This document shows positions 18,582-28,254 of a stretch of DNA of 64,000 nucleotides, one piece after another. Position 1 is the stretch's first letter. Every line of letters starts with the position of its first letter. Source of the DNA: Candidatus Methanomethylicaceae archaeon (lineage in GTDB: Archaea; Thermoproteota; Methanomethylicia; Methanomethylicales; Methanomethylicaceae); NCBI GenBank assembly GCA_015660995.1, contig JACTUC010000001.1, forward strand, positions 86,966 to 150,965. Reading direction: 5' to 3'. Made by a program: the position numbers and the translations under genes. The notes under the pieces are model-generated. The model did not search any database and was not told the origin of the DNA. It saw nothing but the letters and a program-made list of their open reading frames with translations.

Positions 18582-20426
18582 TTAATGCAAAAGCACCTGA
18601 TTCAGCAGAGTTAGGCTGTTTAGGTCGTTCATCTGTACCATGCCATCTGATATTGTATAGAGTACATTACCTATGTACAGAGCCCTATTGATGTCGAAGC
18701 TGCCATTGGTATTAATGATGTCTTGATGTTGGGTTATGGTTCCCTTAAGGACTAATCCGTTCTGCGCAGTTATGTTGAAGACACATACACCTTGCCAACT
18801 GATCCATTGGTAGGGGTCAGCAAAGCTTGCTGTCACAGGAATTACCAACAATGATTCGGATTTATCAAAGAGGAATGCTTTGGGATTGTTGCTGACATCG
18901 CTGTAGGACCAGGTCGCCTGTATAGCATACTTGCTGATCTCCCTGGGGCTCGTCACGTTGGTAACGTCGAAGAGTGAGAGCTTTACATTGTTGTTCTCCC
19001 TTCCTACCCCGATGATTGTGTTCTGATCATAGGGTTGCATGTAGTCCGAGAAACCTGGAACATTTAGCAGGCCGATTACCTTGGGCTCGGTGGGTGTTGC
19101 GAGGTCTATCACGTAGAATGGGTCGATCTGCTGATAGGTTACTAGGTAACACCTGTCGTCTACGAACCTAGCCGAATAGATCCTTTCGCCCTTTGCAAGA
19201 CCCTCAAGGCTGCCAATAATATTCAATTTGTTATCGAGTACATAGATATTGTTCACGGAACCGTTGGTCGACAGGTCAGTCGTCGCGATCCTGAAGTTGC
19301 CATTGAACTCGTCCATGCTGAATTGGTTGAGCACCGTGCCAGGGACTGAGCCCTGCGCCTCTACAGTGACATTGTCGGCGTTGAGGCTCAATTTGTAGAT
19401 CAGGGTCTTCTCCCCGGAGTCTCCGGAGCTGCTTATTGAAAGCTGGTTTGTAATGCCAAATAATGGTTCGACATATGCTGGATACTTGGGCATTGTGATG
19501 TACATATTATCCTCTGAAACGTACATGCTTGATGTGTAGCTCGCAAGGAAAGTCTCATGCGTAGGAGCTGCAGTGTCATTTGATATGTTCACAGCGACGA
19601 CGGTGATGAAGTTGTAGTACGGAGAGGGTATGTCGGCATAGCGCACATCGGTGGCCTGAATCGTTATGGTCTTATTGTTATCTGTTATGGTGGGAAGTAT
19701 AATTGTCTGGTTATAGGTGTACGCGGATTCGCTGACAACTGCATAGAGATAGTTGCCGATCACCCTGGAACCGGAAAGTGAGCCATCCATCACCAGGTCC
19801 CTGACAAGCACTGGAGAGGATCTGTCAGTGATATCATAGACCTGGATGAGCATCTTCTGCACATTGTAATAAGCGGGCATGATGGCAGCATCGGAATTGC
19901 CCATCATGGTTGTCATACCATCAGCGAGCGGGTACATATACCCCCATTGGTTAGCGAGGATCACGAGCTTATTGCCGCTGACATAGAGGTCAAGCTGCCA
20001 GGTTCCATTCACTACGATCTTGGAGACGATTTCGGACTGATTAGCCGGGGTGGCATTGATTATATAGACGATGCCCCCCGAGGCGACATAAAGGTACTGC
20101 CCATCTGTTTTCACGGTGTCTGCTTCGTCGACACCCTGGACTTGAATGTTGGTACCGGAATATCCACTCACATCGCTGCTAGACTGGGTTGCAGCAATAG
20201 TGGTGTCGCTTTTGAGCATCGAGTTAAATACCGAGTAGAATCCCCCACTGCTCTGGAGGCTGTTGTTGCCAATGTAATTTACCAGGTCGTCATAGCTCGA
20301 GAAAGTCTTGAGGTGGTCACTGGACGCATTGGTTGTACCCATAGTAACAAACGTGAGAGCCACTACTACTACCAGTGCCACTGAAATGCCGAAAATTATT
20401 CTATTTCTATCAGTGTTTTGCGACAT
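18582..20426 (-). CDS. Secreted or membrane-anchored beta-propeller domain protein
   Basis: A 614-aa protein of the archaeal secreted C-terminal beta-propeller family (Beta_propel). An N-terminal basic stretch and hydrophobic helix (residues 10-32, IIFGISVALVVVVALTF) act as signal or anchor; the bulk lies outside the cell. Recurrent blade-like strands are visible, such as VDEADTVKTDGQYLYVASGG and ERIYSARFVDDRCYLVTYQQ. There are many NxS/T sites. The family's role is unknown; cell-surface binding is only an inference. Confidence 0.85.
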   Translation of the reverse strand: MSQNTDRNRIIFGISVALVVVVALTFVTMGTTNASSDHLKTFSSYDDLVNYIGNNSLQSSGGFYSVFNSMLKSDTTIAATQSSSDVSGYSGTNIQVQGVDEADTVKTDGQYLYVASGGIVYIINATPANQSEIVSKIVVNGTWQLDLYVSGNKLVILANQWGYMYPLADGMTTMMGNSDAAIMPAYYNVQKMLIQVYDITDRSSPVLVRDLVMDGSLSGSRVIGNYLYAVVSESAYTYNQTIILPTITDNNKTITIQATDVRYADIPSPYYNFITVVAVNISNDTAAPTHETFLASYTSSMYVSEDNMYITMPKYPAYVEPLFGITNQLSISSSGDSGEKTLIYKLSLNADNVTVEAQGSVPGTVLNQFSMDEFNGNFRIATTDLSTNGSVNNIYVLDNKLNIIGSLEGLAKGERIYSARFVDDRCYLVTYQQIDPFYVIDLATPTEPKVIGLLNVPGFSDYMQPYDQNTIIGVGRENNNVKLSLFDVTNVTSPREISKYAIQATWSYSDVSNNPKAFLFDKSESLLVIPVTASFADPYQWISWQGVCVFNITAQNGLVLKGTITQHQDIINTNGSFDINRALYIGNVLYTISDGMVQMNDLNSLTLLNQVLLH

Positions 20427-20487
20427 GTCAATTACCGCTATTATGATACTTTAAGGAACGTACTTTATCCTATACTTTGGAACGACC

Positions 20488-20505
20488 TGTTCTGAAAATA
20501 GAACA
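20488..20505. promoter_or_regulatory. 6-bp inverted repeat in the beta-propeller / ZPR1 intergenic region
   Basis: tgttct-gaaaat-agaaca lies between the divergent beta-propeller and ZPR1 genes, about 60 bp from the former. It could be a small operator; the evidence is the symmetry and position only. Confidence 0.3.
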
Positions 20506-20627
20506 CCCTTCACCATCCCCCAATCCCATAGTCTGAAGCTCAAGCTATTCTTGAAGTTAGAGGTTAAAGGCTGAATCCTGTGCAAACCATAAATAATTAG
20601 GCGTCCCTCCCTTCAATGGGGTTCTGA

Positions 20628-21146
20628 ATGGAGGAGAATTCCGACGGGCAGTCGTATACCGTTACCTGCGCAAGCTGTGGGCAAAAGACACTCATTGTCA
20701 AGGAGCTGTACTCTAAAGTGCCACGTTTCGGGATGTTGGTGCTCATATCCATGATCTGCTCCAACTGTGGATACCGCGTATTCGACAGCGTATCCCTCGA
20801 GTACAAGGGGCCAGAGCGGATCGAATTCAAGGTAAGCGGCCCAAAAGACCTATCGGCAAAGGTGATCAGGTCGACGACGTCGTCCATTGCAATACCTGAG
20901 CTCGGCATCGAGCTGAAACCAGGGCCGAGATCGGATGCCTTCATAACAAACATCGAGGGGTTGCTTGATCGCTTCGCAGATGTGGCGGAGCAACTCGCAA
21001 GCAGTTCGGAGGGGATATTGCTGGAAAAAGCGAACGCTGCCCTTGACAAAATCAGGCTTGCTATGGATGGCAAGGTCCCCTTCACGCTGATCATAGAGGA
21101 CGAGTCGGGCAACAGCGCCGTTGTCCCTGAGGCTACTGAAGAATGA
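20628..21146 (+). CDS. ZPR1-type zinc finger protein
   Basis: Archaeal ZPR1-domain protein of 172 aa. The zinc finger has CASC near residue 14 and CSNC near residue 44, followed by the beta-rich ZPR1 fold with IPELGIELKPG and a helical segment. In eukaryotes the ZPR1 domain is a chaperone for elongation factor eEF1A; whether the archaeal protein does the same is inference. ATG 20628 is preceded by a TATA-like ataaataatt at about 20588-20597. Confidence 0.85.
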   Translation: MEENSDGQSYTVTCASCGQKTLIVKELYSKVPRFGMLVLISMICSNCGYRVFDSVSLEYKGPERIEFKVSGPKDLSAKVIRSTTSSIAIPELGIELKPGPRSDAFITNIEGLLDRFADVAEQLASSSEGILLEKANAALDKIRLAMDGKVPFTLIIEDESGNSAVVPEATEE

Positions 21147-21188
21147 TGGTGCTGACCGGGGATAACTGCTAATCTGTCTTCAAGCGTC

Positions 21189-22331
21189 TCAAAGAGACTT
21201 CAGTGCTTTGTCAAGGTCTTCAAGAATGTCGTCGATCTCTTCAAGGCCTATGGAGAGCCTGAGTAGTCCCTCCTCTATGCCAAGCTCCTTCCTCTCTGCG
21301 GGGTTAATGCTCTTGTGCGAGGACGAGACGGGGTGCGTAATAAGCGTCTCTGCCCCCCCGAGGCTCGGCGCTGTTTTTATGAAGCTGAGAGACGTTAGGA
21401 GCCTGAGCGCCTTTTCGCCATTCTCGACCTCGAAGGAGACGACGCCGCCAAACCCTGGCATCAGCCTAGAGGCTAGCTTGTTGAATTGGCTGGACTTTAG
21501 GCCAGGGTAGAAAACCCGCTTGACCTTTGTGTGCCCTTCAAGGAACTCCGCCACTTCCTGTGCTCCCTTGTTCTGGCACTCCACCCTGAGCTTAAGGGTC
21601 TTGAGCCCCCTTATTATTAGGAAAGCCGCGAGCGGATCCAGCGAGCCACCGAGGTTCCTCCTCCACTCCCAGAAATCTGCCATCCTCTCCTTTTTGCCGG
21701 AAAGGACACCGCCGATTACATCATTGTGCCCGCCGAGGTACTTCGTTGCGCTTTCCACGACGTAGTCCGCCCCCCACTCAAGAGGCCTGAAGTTAACCGG
21801 GGTAGCGAAGGTGTTGTCCACGACACTTATCGCGCCATTCTCTCTGCAGGTTTTGACGATCTCGGGCAGGTTCGGCACGCCAAGCGTCGGGTTGGTAATC
21901 GTTTCAATGAACGCGATCTTGGTGTCCCTCGTAATGGATTTCACGAGGTCACCATTAAGCACGCACTTGACCCTTATGCCAAACTTCTCCAGCGATCTCA
22001 GCAACACCAGCGAGGCGCCATAGATCTCTTTTGACGTGACTATCTCGTCGCCCTTGGAGACCGTACTGAGAAAGATAGTTGAAATGGCAGCCATACCTGA
22101 GCCAAAAGCAAGGCAGTCCTCGCCCTTCTCCAGTGCGTTTACCTTCTTCTCCAGCAGGTGAACGGTCGGGTTGTCCTCCCTGCTGTACTTCAGTTCCCTC
22201 CCGCGGATCTGCTCTCCGAATGGATGCTTGAAGATCGCGCTCTGGTATATAGGCGGAATTATATAAAGCGGGTCCTCACCCTCGTGGATAGAGATGGAGC
22301 TTATACCCCTCTTCTTGCCAGGCTCGCTCAT
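21189..22331 (-). CDS. Cystathionine gamma-synthase/lyase-family PLP enzyme
   Basis: Cys/Met-metabolism PLP enzyme of about 380 aa (trans-sulfuration or O-acylhomoserine sulfhydrylase type). PLP-binding elements are FGSGMAAIST, DNTFATPVN and the Schiff-base Lys in ESATKYLGGHNDVIGG (about residue 200). The frame opens at ATG 22358, but the TATA box (ttaaaatata, 22361-22372 read leftwards) would start transcription near 22340, so ATG 22331 (MSEPGKKRG) is preferred. The exact reaction cannot be told from sequence. Confidence 0.9.
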   Translation of the reverse strand: MSEPGKKRGISSISIHEGEDPLYIIPPIYQSAIFKHPFGEQIRGRELKYSREDNPTVHLLEKKVNALEKGEDCLAFGSGMAAISTIFLSTVSKGDEIVTSKEIYGASLVLLRSLEKFGIRVKCVLNGDLVKSITRDTKIAFIETITNPTLGVPNLPEIVKTCRENGAISVVDNTFATPVNFRPLEWGADYVVESATKYLGGHNDVIGGVLSGKKERMADFWEWRRNLGGSLDPLAAFLIIRGLKTLKLRVECQNKGAQEVAEFLEGHTKVKRVFYPGLKSSQFNKLASRLMPGFGGVVSFEVENGEKALRLLTSLSFIKTAPSLGGAETLITHPVSSSHKSINPAERKELGIEEGLLRLSIGLEEIDDILEDLDKALKSL

Positions 22332-22360
22332 CGCAAAATCCCTACCAAGATTAAACATAA

Positions 22361-22372
22361 TATATATTTTAA
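22361..22372 (-). promoter_or_regulatory. TATA box for the PLP sulfur-amino-acid gene
   Basis: cttaaaatatat read leftwards lies about 30-40 bp before ATG 22331 and only a few bases before ATG 22358, which is why the downstream ATG is preferred. Confidence 0.45.
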
Positions 22373-22455
22373 GCTATCTCCAAATTACTTGGAGTAATAA
22401 TAGTAATACTTAACCAGTAGAAAGCCGCTCCTAATGGGGCTTTCCGTCGGCATCA

Positions 22456-23910
22456 TTACCTGCTTTTTATGAAGAGGTTCCTCATTATCATCGACGGACC
22501 ACCAGTCCAAACCGCTGCGCCCTGTTCTGGTTGGCCTTTGCCGCAGGTGGCTGCCTTGAAAATTAGATCCTTGCCTACAGCCTCGACGCTTGAGAATAGA
22601 ACCTCCGTCGTAGCTTCGATTATGGGCGATCTCACCGGCTGCTTCAGCTCTCCACCCTTGATCTGATATGCCTCCAGCCCGACGTACCTGTTGTTCCACC
22701 TTATGTCGTCAATGTTCCACTCTTGGAAGCTCTTTATGAAGAGGCCATCCTTTACGGACTCGAAGAGCTCCTCCTCGGTGCGGTCGCCGGGCTCAGTGTA
22801 CGTGTTGGACATCCTGATTATTGGCTCGCGGCTGTATGCAGTCGCCCTCGCAGCAGAGTTGCTCTTTGCGCCCAGCTCGTACGCAGTCTCCCTGTTCTGA
22901 AGGAAGCCGCTGATGATGCCATCCCTAATCAGGACTTTCTTCTCCGCCCTGACCCCCTCATCGTCATATGCATAATATCCGTTTGAGTTTGGGATCGCTG
23001 GATTGTCGGAGATGTTCACGGCAGGGCTGCCGATCCTCCTACCCAGCATGTCCCTCTTGACGTAAGACTCGCCGGCTTGTGCCGCCTCCCTCCCCAGGAT
23101 CCTGTCCGCTTCCTGAGGGTGCCCACATGCCTCGTGGGACATTATTCCGGACACCTCGCCGCCCACAACGACATTGTACCTCCCAGGGTTTACTGCTTTG
23201 CCCTCCAGTAGGACTCTTGACATGCCCTCAGCTTCCTCCTTGGCAATGCTCGCTGGGTCCATCAAGTCAACCCTTTCCCACCCTCCAGACTCGCCGAGCT
23301 GGACAATTCTCTGGAGCGAGCCCTTTCCACCTTCGTACGCAGTCAGTATAAAGTAACCACTTATCCTCGGCACGGACGATGCAAGGGACGTGCCTTGGCT
23401 ATTAATGTACTTCTTTTCCTCTAGATCCCCACCGAAGATAAGGAGCCGCTTGGGAAACTTCGCCCCTTTGACGCTGCTGATGGCTGCATCGACGCCTTTA
23501 AGGAGCTCTAGAACCTTTCCCGTATCGACCTCAGTAGGCAGCACCTTGCAATCAACCCCCCATGACCCCCTGTTAGCCTTCTCCTCAGAGAGCCCCACCC
23601 TACTCGAGGTCTTAGCCATAGCTTTCGCTGCTCTCAGAGCCCTCAGGCCATTCTCCCTGAGCGACCCCTTGGTAAGTATGTTTGTCGAGGCGAACGCCAT
23701 CGCTCCCTTGAATAGGACCCTTATGGCTGCGCCATACGCTTCGCCATACTCTGGGGGTTCTGGCGTGCCATTCTTAACTACCAAGCTAAAGTCAACGTTC
23801 CTTTGGTGCCTCAGTTCCACATAATCTGCCCCTTCCTTCATCAAAAGATCTACAAGCCATTCGCCGTTATCCATAAGTGCGCCTCCGACATGACCAAAGC
23901 TGCTCGCCAC
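22456..23910 (-). CDS. tldD: TldD metalloprotease-family protein
   Basis: TldD/PmbA-family zinc peptidase of about 484 aa. The zinc motif HEACGH (HExxxH) with downstream acidic residues lies near residue 258 (MSHEACGHPQEAD). The C-terminal beta region PVRSPIIEATTEVLFSSVEAVG is typical. In other organisms TldD works with TldE/PmbA; that partner is not in this window. ATG 23910 or ATG 23874 (MDNGEWLVD) can start it; the second fits the usual TldD N-terminus better. Confidence 0.92.
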   Translation of the reverse strand: MASSFGHVGGALMDNGEWLVDLLMKEGADYVELRHQRNVDFSLVVKNGTPEPPEYGEAYGAAIRVLFKGAMAFASTNILTKGSLRENGLRALRAAKAMAKTSSRVGLSEEKANRGSWGVDCKVLPTEVDTGKVLELLKGVDAAISSVKGAKFPKRLLIFGGDLEEKKYINSQGTSLASSVPRISGYFILTAYEGGKGSLQRIVQLGESGGWERVDLMDPASIAKEEAEGMSRVLLEGKAVNPGRYNVVVGGEVSGIMSHEACGHPQEADRILGREAAQAGESYVKRDMLGRRIGSPAVNISDNPAIPNSNGYYAYDDEGVRAEKKVLIRDGIISGFLQNRETAYELGAKSNSAARATAYSREPIIRMSNTYTEPGDRTEEELFESVKDGLFIKSFQEWNIDDIRWNNRYVGLEAYQIKGGELKQPVRSPIIEATTEVLFSSVEAVGKDLIFKAATCGKGQPEQGAAVWTGGPSMIMRNLFIKSR

Positions 23911-23996
23911 CGATGCGGTAAGCCGAATGAAACTAACTTCAAACCCATTCCTAATATACCTAATCCTGGAACACTAGAATGATGAGCTGAGGAAAA

Positions 23997-24935
23997 ATGC
24001 CCTACCCTGTAGAGATCATCAGTGCAGATGAGAAGCATCAGCTCTATTCAGAGTTGATGAAGAGCTCGCTGTTCACAAGGAAGGCAAATGTCTATGGTTG
24101 CTGTATCAAGTTCCTGACAGGAAGCAAGTCCTACGCGGACATATGGTCCGACAACTTCTACACTGCCGATGAGAACAACCGCTCCCACGGCAGGTTGCTT
24201 GCGGTGGAGGACCTGAGCCAGTCGCTTAGCGTCAAGTACGATCCGCTAACAAAGACCGCCTTCGCATACAATTTCGACTACTACGGTTGGATAAAGAGCC
24301 TGGCGTTAGCTATAACAGGAGATCTGCTCGAAGACGCTCATGATATCCACTCCATCCATGGTGCCGCTCTGGATGTCAATGGCTCAGGCGTGGCGCTCAT
24401 CGCTCCGAGCGGAACCGGAAAGACCACGCACAGCTGGGGGATGCTCAGGAACCCCGGCGTCAGGCTTGTGGCTGACGATTGGTTCTTCGTAAGGCTTTAC
24501 CAGAAGAGCGCGATCGCCTACGGCTCAGAGAAAAACTGTTACGTTGATGCCGACTTGGGCAAGATCTGGCCAGAGTTCCACGAGATTCTCGAGAATGTCG
24601 TGCTGGACAAGCGCGGGCGGGCTGTCGTTAACGCAAGGTGGGTTGTTGGCGCTGACGGAGTAGTCCCCATGACTACAATGAAGAAAGTTGTCCTCCTCAA
24701 GAGAGACCCCTCAGATCCCTCCATCATTAGAGAGATCACGAAGGAGGAGGCGCTGAACATCTTGGTGAGCAACGATTTCTACAACCCGCACCTACTCGTG
24801 AAAGACAAGAGGAAGCTTGCCCTAAGGGCCTCGTTCTTCTCGGATCTCCTTGGTAAGATGAGGGTGTACATGGCGAACACCTCCGAAGCTCCAGCAACTG
24901 TTCAGGAGTGCATCTTCAAGGCTGTAAGTGCGTGA
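23997..24935 (+). CDS. HPr-kinase/PEPCK-like P-loop protein
   Basis: A 312-aa protein with a P-loop APSGTGKTTHSW near residue 140, followed about 20 residues later by VADDWFFVR (Asp pair). This matches the HprK/PEPCK-like fold of HPr serine kinases. The N-terminal ~100 residues are of unknown fold. No HPr or PTS genes are nearby, so the substrate is likely another serine or small molecule; that is inference. ATG 23997 lies divergent from tldD. Confidence 0.65.
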   Translation: MPYPVEIISADEKHQLYSELMKSSLFTRKANVYGCCIKFLTGSKSYADIWSDNFYTADENNRSHGRLLAVEDLSQSLSVKYDPLTKTAFAYNFDYYGWIKSLALAITGDLLEDAHDIHSIHGAALDVNGSGVALIAPSGTGKTTHSWGMLRNPGVRLVADDWFFVRLYQKSAIAYGSEKNCYVDADLGKIWPEFHEILENVVLDKRGRAVVNARWVVGADGVVPMTTMKKVVLLKRDPSDPSIIREITKEEALNILVSNDFYNPHLLVKDKRKLALRASFFSDLLGKMRVYMANTSEAPATVQECIFKAVSA

Positions 24936-24991
24936 GCCGCTCTCGACCCTGATCATGCGAATATTTGAATATCGATAAATATCGGTCATTT

Positions 24992-25005
24992 CTTTCTAAA
25001 GAAAG
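24992..25005. promoter_or_regulatory. 14-bp palindrome at the apgM start region
   Basis: ctttct-aa-agaaag lies 9 bp before the apgM ATG and about 20 bp after a TATA-like gataaatat (24974-24982). It sits on the predicted transcription start and could bind a repressor. Confidence 0.4.
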
Positions 25006-25014
25006 GTAACCGTT

Positions 25015-26286
25015 ATGCAGCGGAAGCACCTTATCTACGTGCTCTTGGATGGCCTCGGCGACCTTCCAGTGAAGCTATTCAAAGGGAAGACCCCGCTCGA
25101 AGCCGCACGCCACCCCTTCATGAATAAGCTCGCAAAAAAGGCAAAGACTGGTGTGGTCTACACCGTGGGAAAGGGAATTGCACCGGAGTCCGACGTTGCA
25201 GTCATCAGCATGCTGGGATATGACCCCATCAAGACTTACACAGGAAGAGGCCCGATCGAGGCCTTCGGCGCAGGGATGAACATGGAGAAAGGTGATCTCG
25301 CGGTTAGGTGCAACTTTGCAACGGTCGACGAGAAGATGAATATACTGGACAGACGGTGCGGGCGTTCTCTCACTACGGAGGAGGCGGTAGTCCTAGCTGA
25401 GGCTGTCAATCGTGGCGTGAAACTGGAGAGCCACCCCGCCAGTTTCGAGTTCAGGAGCACAGTCGGGCACAGGGCGGTGTTGCTAATTAAGCCTGAAGGA
25501 GCCAAGCTCTCAGGCAATGTCTCAAACACGGATCCTGCCTACCAGAGAATGGCTGGGTTAGGGCTGTCGCTGAAGGAGTTCAAGAACACGGTGATCAAGT
25601 GCGAGCCCCTCGACAAGACGCCAGAGGCAAGACGGGCGGCTGAACTGCTCGAAGAATTTACTGTAAAGAGCAATACGGTCCTGAAAGGCCATCCTGTAAA
25701 TGCGAGGAGGGTATCAGCTGGAAAGCTACCCGCCAATGCTGTGCTATCAAGGGACGCTGGTTCGTGCCTTCCAAAGTTCAAGCCAGTGACAGAGCAGTAC
25801 GGTCTTGAATTCGCGTCAATGGTGGAGATGCCTGTCGAGCGGGGCATTGCCCTCCTTTGCGGAATGGATCTAATCGAGCTACCCAAGCCATCTGGCGATC
25901 TGCGAATTGATTACAAGAAAAGGGCAAAGATGGCGTGTGAACTGGCTGCGGCTTATGACGTCATTTATATCCACATCAAGGGTCCGGATGAACCAGCACA
26001 CGATGGTGATTGCGAGTCAAAGAAGAAAGCGATAGAGTTGATCGATGCCCACTTTTTCAAGAACCTTAAAGTGGATCTAGAGAACGTTGCTGTGGCAGTT
26101 ACAGCTGACCACTCAACGCCATGCACCCTAAAGTCACACTCGGACGATCCAGTACCGTTCATGATTTCAGGTTGCGGAATAAAAAGCGACGGTACGCGTG
26201 TGTTTGGCGAGCGGGAATGCAGCAATGGCTCGCTAGGCGTTATGAACGGGCAGGAATTGCTGCGGCGAATCTTCACTCTGCTGTAA
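25015..26286 (+). CDS. apgM: Archaeal 2,3-bisphosphoglycerate-independent phosphoglycerate mutase
   Basis: Interconverts 3- and 2-phosphoglycerate in glycolysis/gluconeogenesis; 423 aa. Alkaline-phosphatase-superfamily metal motifs are LLDGLGD at the N-terminus, SDVAVISMLGYDP (catalytic Ser) near residue 61, HIKGPDEPAHDGD, and TADHSTPCTLKSHSDDPVP near the C-terminus. Length matches ApgM. The ATG at 25015 is preceded by a TATA-like box and a palindrome. Confidence 0.95.
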   Translation: MQRKHLIYVLLDGLGDLPVKLFKGKTPLEAARHPFMNKLAKKAKTGVVYTVGKGIAPESDVAVISMLGYDPIKTYTGRGPIEAFGAGMNMEKGDLAVRCNFATVDEKMNILDRRCGRSLTTEEAVVLAEAVNRGVKLESHPASFEFRSTVGHRAVLLIKPEGAKLSGNVSNTDPAYQRMAGLGLSLKEFKNTVIKCEPLDKTPEARRAAELLEEFTVKSNTVLKGHPVNARRVSAGKLPANAVLSRDAGSCLPKFKPVTEQYGLEFASMVEMPVERGIALLCGMDLIELPKPSGDLRIDYKKRAKMACELAAAYDVIYIHIKGPDEPAHDGDCESKKKAIELIDAHFFKNLKVDLENVAVAVTADHSTPCTLKSHSDDPVPFMISGCGIKSDGTRVFGERECSNGSLGVMNGQELLRRIFTLL

Positions 26287-26339
26287 TTTCGACAATCTTT
26301 TATATGTCGAGGTCTTGCCCATTTCTGAGGAAAAAGAAG

Positions 26340-26591
26340 ATGACGGCGCAAAAAAGACTCTACAGATCTAGAAAGGAAAGGTTTTTGGGCGGTGTCTGCG
26401 GCGGCTTTGCCAGTTATTTCAATGTGGACCCCACTATCGTTCGGCTTATTTGGGTAGTGTTGTGCCTTGCTTGGGGCGCAGGAATTCTTCTCTACATCAT
26501 CGCATGGATAATCATACCGCTAGAACCTCAGCTAAATGCGACAACTAGCGCAAGTGGAACATCTACGGCGCCGTATGCAAACAATTCGTAA
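26340..26591 (+). CDS. PspC-domain small membrane protein
   Basis: An 83-aa protein beginning MTAQKRLYRSRKER, with the PspC signature FLGGVCGGFASYFNVDPTIVR and one hydrophobic helix (residues 35-60, LIWVVLCLAWGAGILL). A Ser/Thr-rich tail follows. ATG 26340 has GAGG about ten bases upstream and a TATA-like tttatat near 26298; the longer upstream frame overlaps apgM and is not used. PspC proteins belong to envelope stress responses in bacteria; the role in archaea is not established. Confidence 0.85.
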   Translation: MTAQKRLYRSRKERFLGGVCGGFASYFNVDPTIVRLIWVVLCLAWGAGILLYIIAWIIIPLEPQLNATTSASGTSTAPYANNS

Positions 26592-26711
26592 GTGGCTAAT
26601 ACTCAGAGGCATGGTGCTGGCACGATTATCGTTGCTCTCATTGAAACCCTCCCACTTATTGCGGGCATTTAACCGGGATTTCTAATCAGAAAAAATGGCA
26701 GTCAGTTAGTA

Positions 26712-27566
26712 CTATTGCCGCCTCAGCCGCTTTCTAAAGTGCTCAGCCAGTCTAATGGCCTGCGTGGTCTCTCCTACATCATGTGTCCTCACAACGTGCG
26801 CCCCATTGAACACAGCAACTGCTGTAGCTGACAGCGAACCGTAAAGTCTCTCCGAAGGGTCCTCCAAGCCAAGAATCTCCCCTATAAACGACTTCCGCGA
26901 AACCCCGATGAAGACTGGTCTACCAAGTTCCCTTAGCCTCTCCAAGTTAGCAATTATAAGCGAATCCCTTTCGTACCAGGGCATCTTCCCCTTCCTGATG
27001 AAGCCTATTCCAGGGTCAAGCAGCACCTTCGATCTTTTGACCCCCAAAGACAGGGCTTTTTCGAGCTTTTCCTTCAGGCTGTCCGTTGTGGACTGGATTG
27101 GATCAGATCCGTTCTTTGAGTCCTTAGGTAGCATGATGATAGAAGCATCATATTCAGAAGCGATCTGAAGAATCCTGCTGTTTGTTTCCCCGGAAATGTC
27201 ATTGATTGCAGTCGCACCCGCTTCAACGGCAGCTCTAGCCACTTCTGCCCTCTGGGTGTCTGCTGAAATGGGGAGATCAAAATCCCTTGAGAGCGCTTTC
27301 ACAACTGGCACAAGCCTCCTCTCCTCCTCCTTTGCACCTATGGAGGCTTTCAGGTAAGGAGCGGTCGACATCCCACCAACATCAATCGCATCTGCACCGG
27401 CCTCAAGCATGCATGCTGCTATCTTAAGCGCGTCCTCAGGTCCGCAAACCACGGAGCCCTTATAGAAGGACTCAGGGCTGAGGTTGATTATCCCGACAAC
27501 CCTTACCGGGTGGCTGTCGCCTACACTAAGCCTCCCAAGAAATCCGGCAATCCTTTCCATATACAT
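26712..27566 (-). CDS. Dihydropteroate synthase-like protein
   Basis: TIM-barrel pterin-binding enzyme of 284 aa. DHPS motifs are INLSPESFYKGS, AIDVGGMSTAP, and the barrel end VGVSRKSF with HVVRTHDVGET. In methanogens such proteins are candidates for joining the pterin to the arylamine in tetrahydromethanopterin synthesis. The gene is near a GTP cyclohydrolase IB and a QueD-like gene, which supports a pterin role. A TATA-like cttttaag lies about 30 bp upstream of ATG 27566. Confidence 0.85.
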   Translation of the reverse strand: MYMERIAGFLGRLSVGDSHPVRVVGIINLSPESFYKGSVVCGPEDALKIAACMLEAGADAIDVGGMSTAPYLKASIGAKEEERRLVPVVKALSRDFDLPISADTQRAEVARAAVEAGATAINDISGETNSRILQIASEYDASIIMLPKDSKNGSDPIQSTTDSLKEKLEKALSLGVKRSKVLLDPGIGFIRKGKMPWYERDSLIIANLERLRELGRPVFIGVSRKSFIGEILGLEDPSERLYGSLSATAVAVFNGAHVVRTHDVGETTQAIRLAEHFRKRLRRQ

Positions 27567-27704
27567 TGGATCGCAATATCCCGCTTAAAAGAGTCAGGTC
27601 TCCAATGGTCAATTACCATTTAGAATAGATGAAAAACAGAGTAAAGCCTTTATATGAACAGTAATTAATGCATAAAACTGCAAATCCAGTTCTGGGGGAT
27701 TGTC

Positions 27705-28235
27705 TTGGATACCTTTGACGCAATCCAAAGAAGGCAGTCCGTCCGTTCCTATCTTCCGACGCCTGTGCCTGAAGGTTTGCTCTCGCGAGTTCTGGAGGCT
27801 GCTCGCCTAGCGCCGTCGGCATCGAATAGGCAGCCTTGGCACTTCATAATTGTCAAGGACATTGGAAAGCGTGAGGCGATAGCAAAGAGTGGCCTCTATG
27901 GCAAATTCATGGTCGGATCCCCCGTCGTCATTGTGGGTTGTGGTGATAAGGAGGTTTCGCCAAAATGGTATGCTATCGATACGGCCATAGCTCTCGAGAA
28001 CATCGTCATCGCTGCTGCCGGCGAAGGGCTCGGCACCTGCTGGATAGGCAGCTTTGAGGAAGCCACAGTGAAGGAGCTCCTCAAGATTCCTGAACGCTAT
28101 GGTGTTGTGGCAATGTTGACCTTGGGATACCCAAAGGAAGGCTTAGACGTTAATTGGAAGACCTTGCGTCTTTCTAGGAATAGGAAGAAGCTTGAAGACA
28201 TAACTAGCCTAGAAGAATTCGGAACACCCCTATAG
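27705..28235 (+). CDS. Nitroreductase-family FMN oxidoreductase
   Basis: A 176-aa NAD(P)H-dependent flavin reductase fold. The N-terminal RRQSVRSY, the FMN-binding SASNRQPWHF and the mid-protein GLGTCWIGSF are family hallmarks. TTG 27705 has GGGGGA six bases upstream and a TATA-like tttatatg near 27650. The substrate is unknown. Confidence 0.88.
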   Translation: MDTFDAIQRRQSVRSYLPTPVPEGLLSRVLEAARLAPSASNRQPWHFIIVKDIGKREAIAKSGLYGKFMVGSPVVIVGCGDKEVSPKWYAIDTAIALENIVIAAAGEGLGTCWIGSFEEATVKELLKIPERYGVVAMLTLGYPKEGLDVNWKTLRLSRNRKKLEDITSLEEFGTPL

Positions 28236-28254
28236 ACAAGGACTGTTCTTCTAA

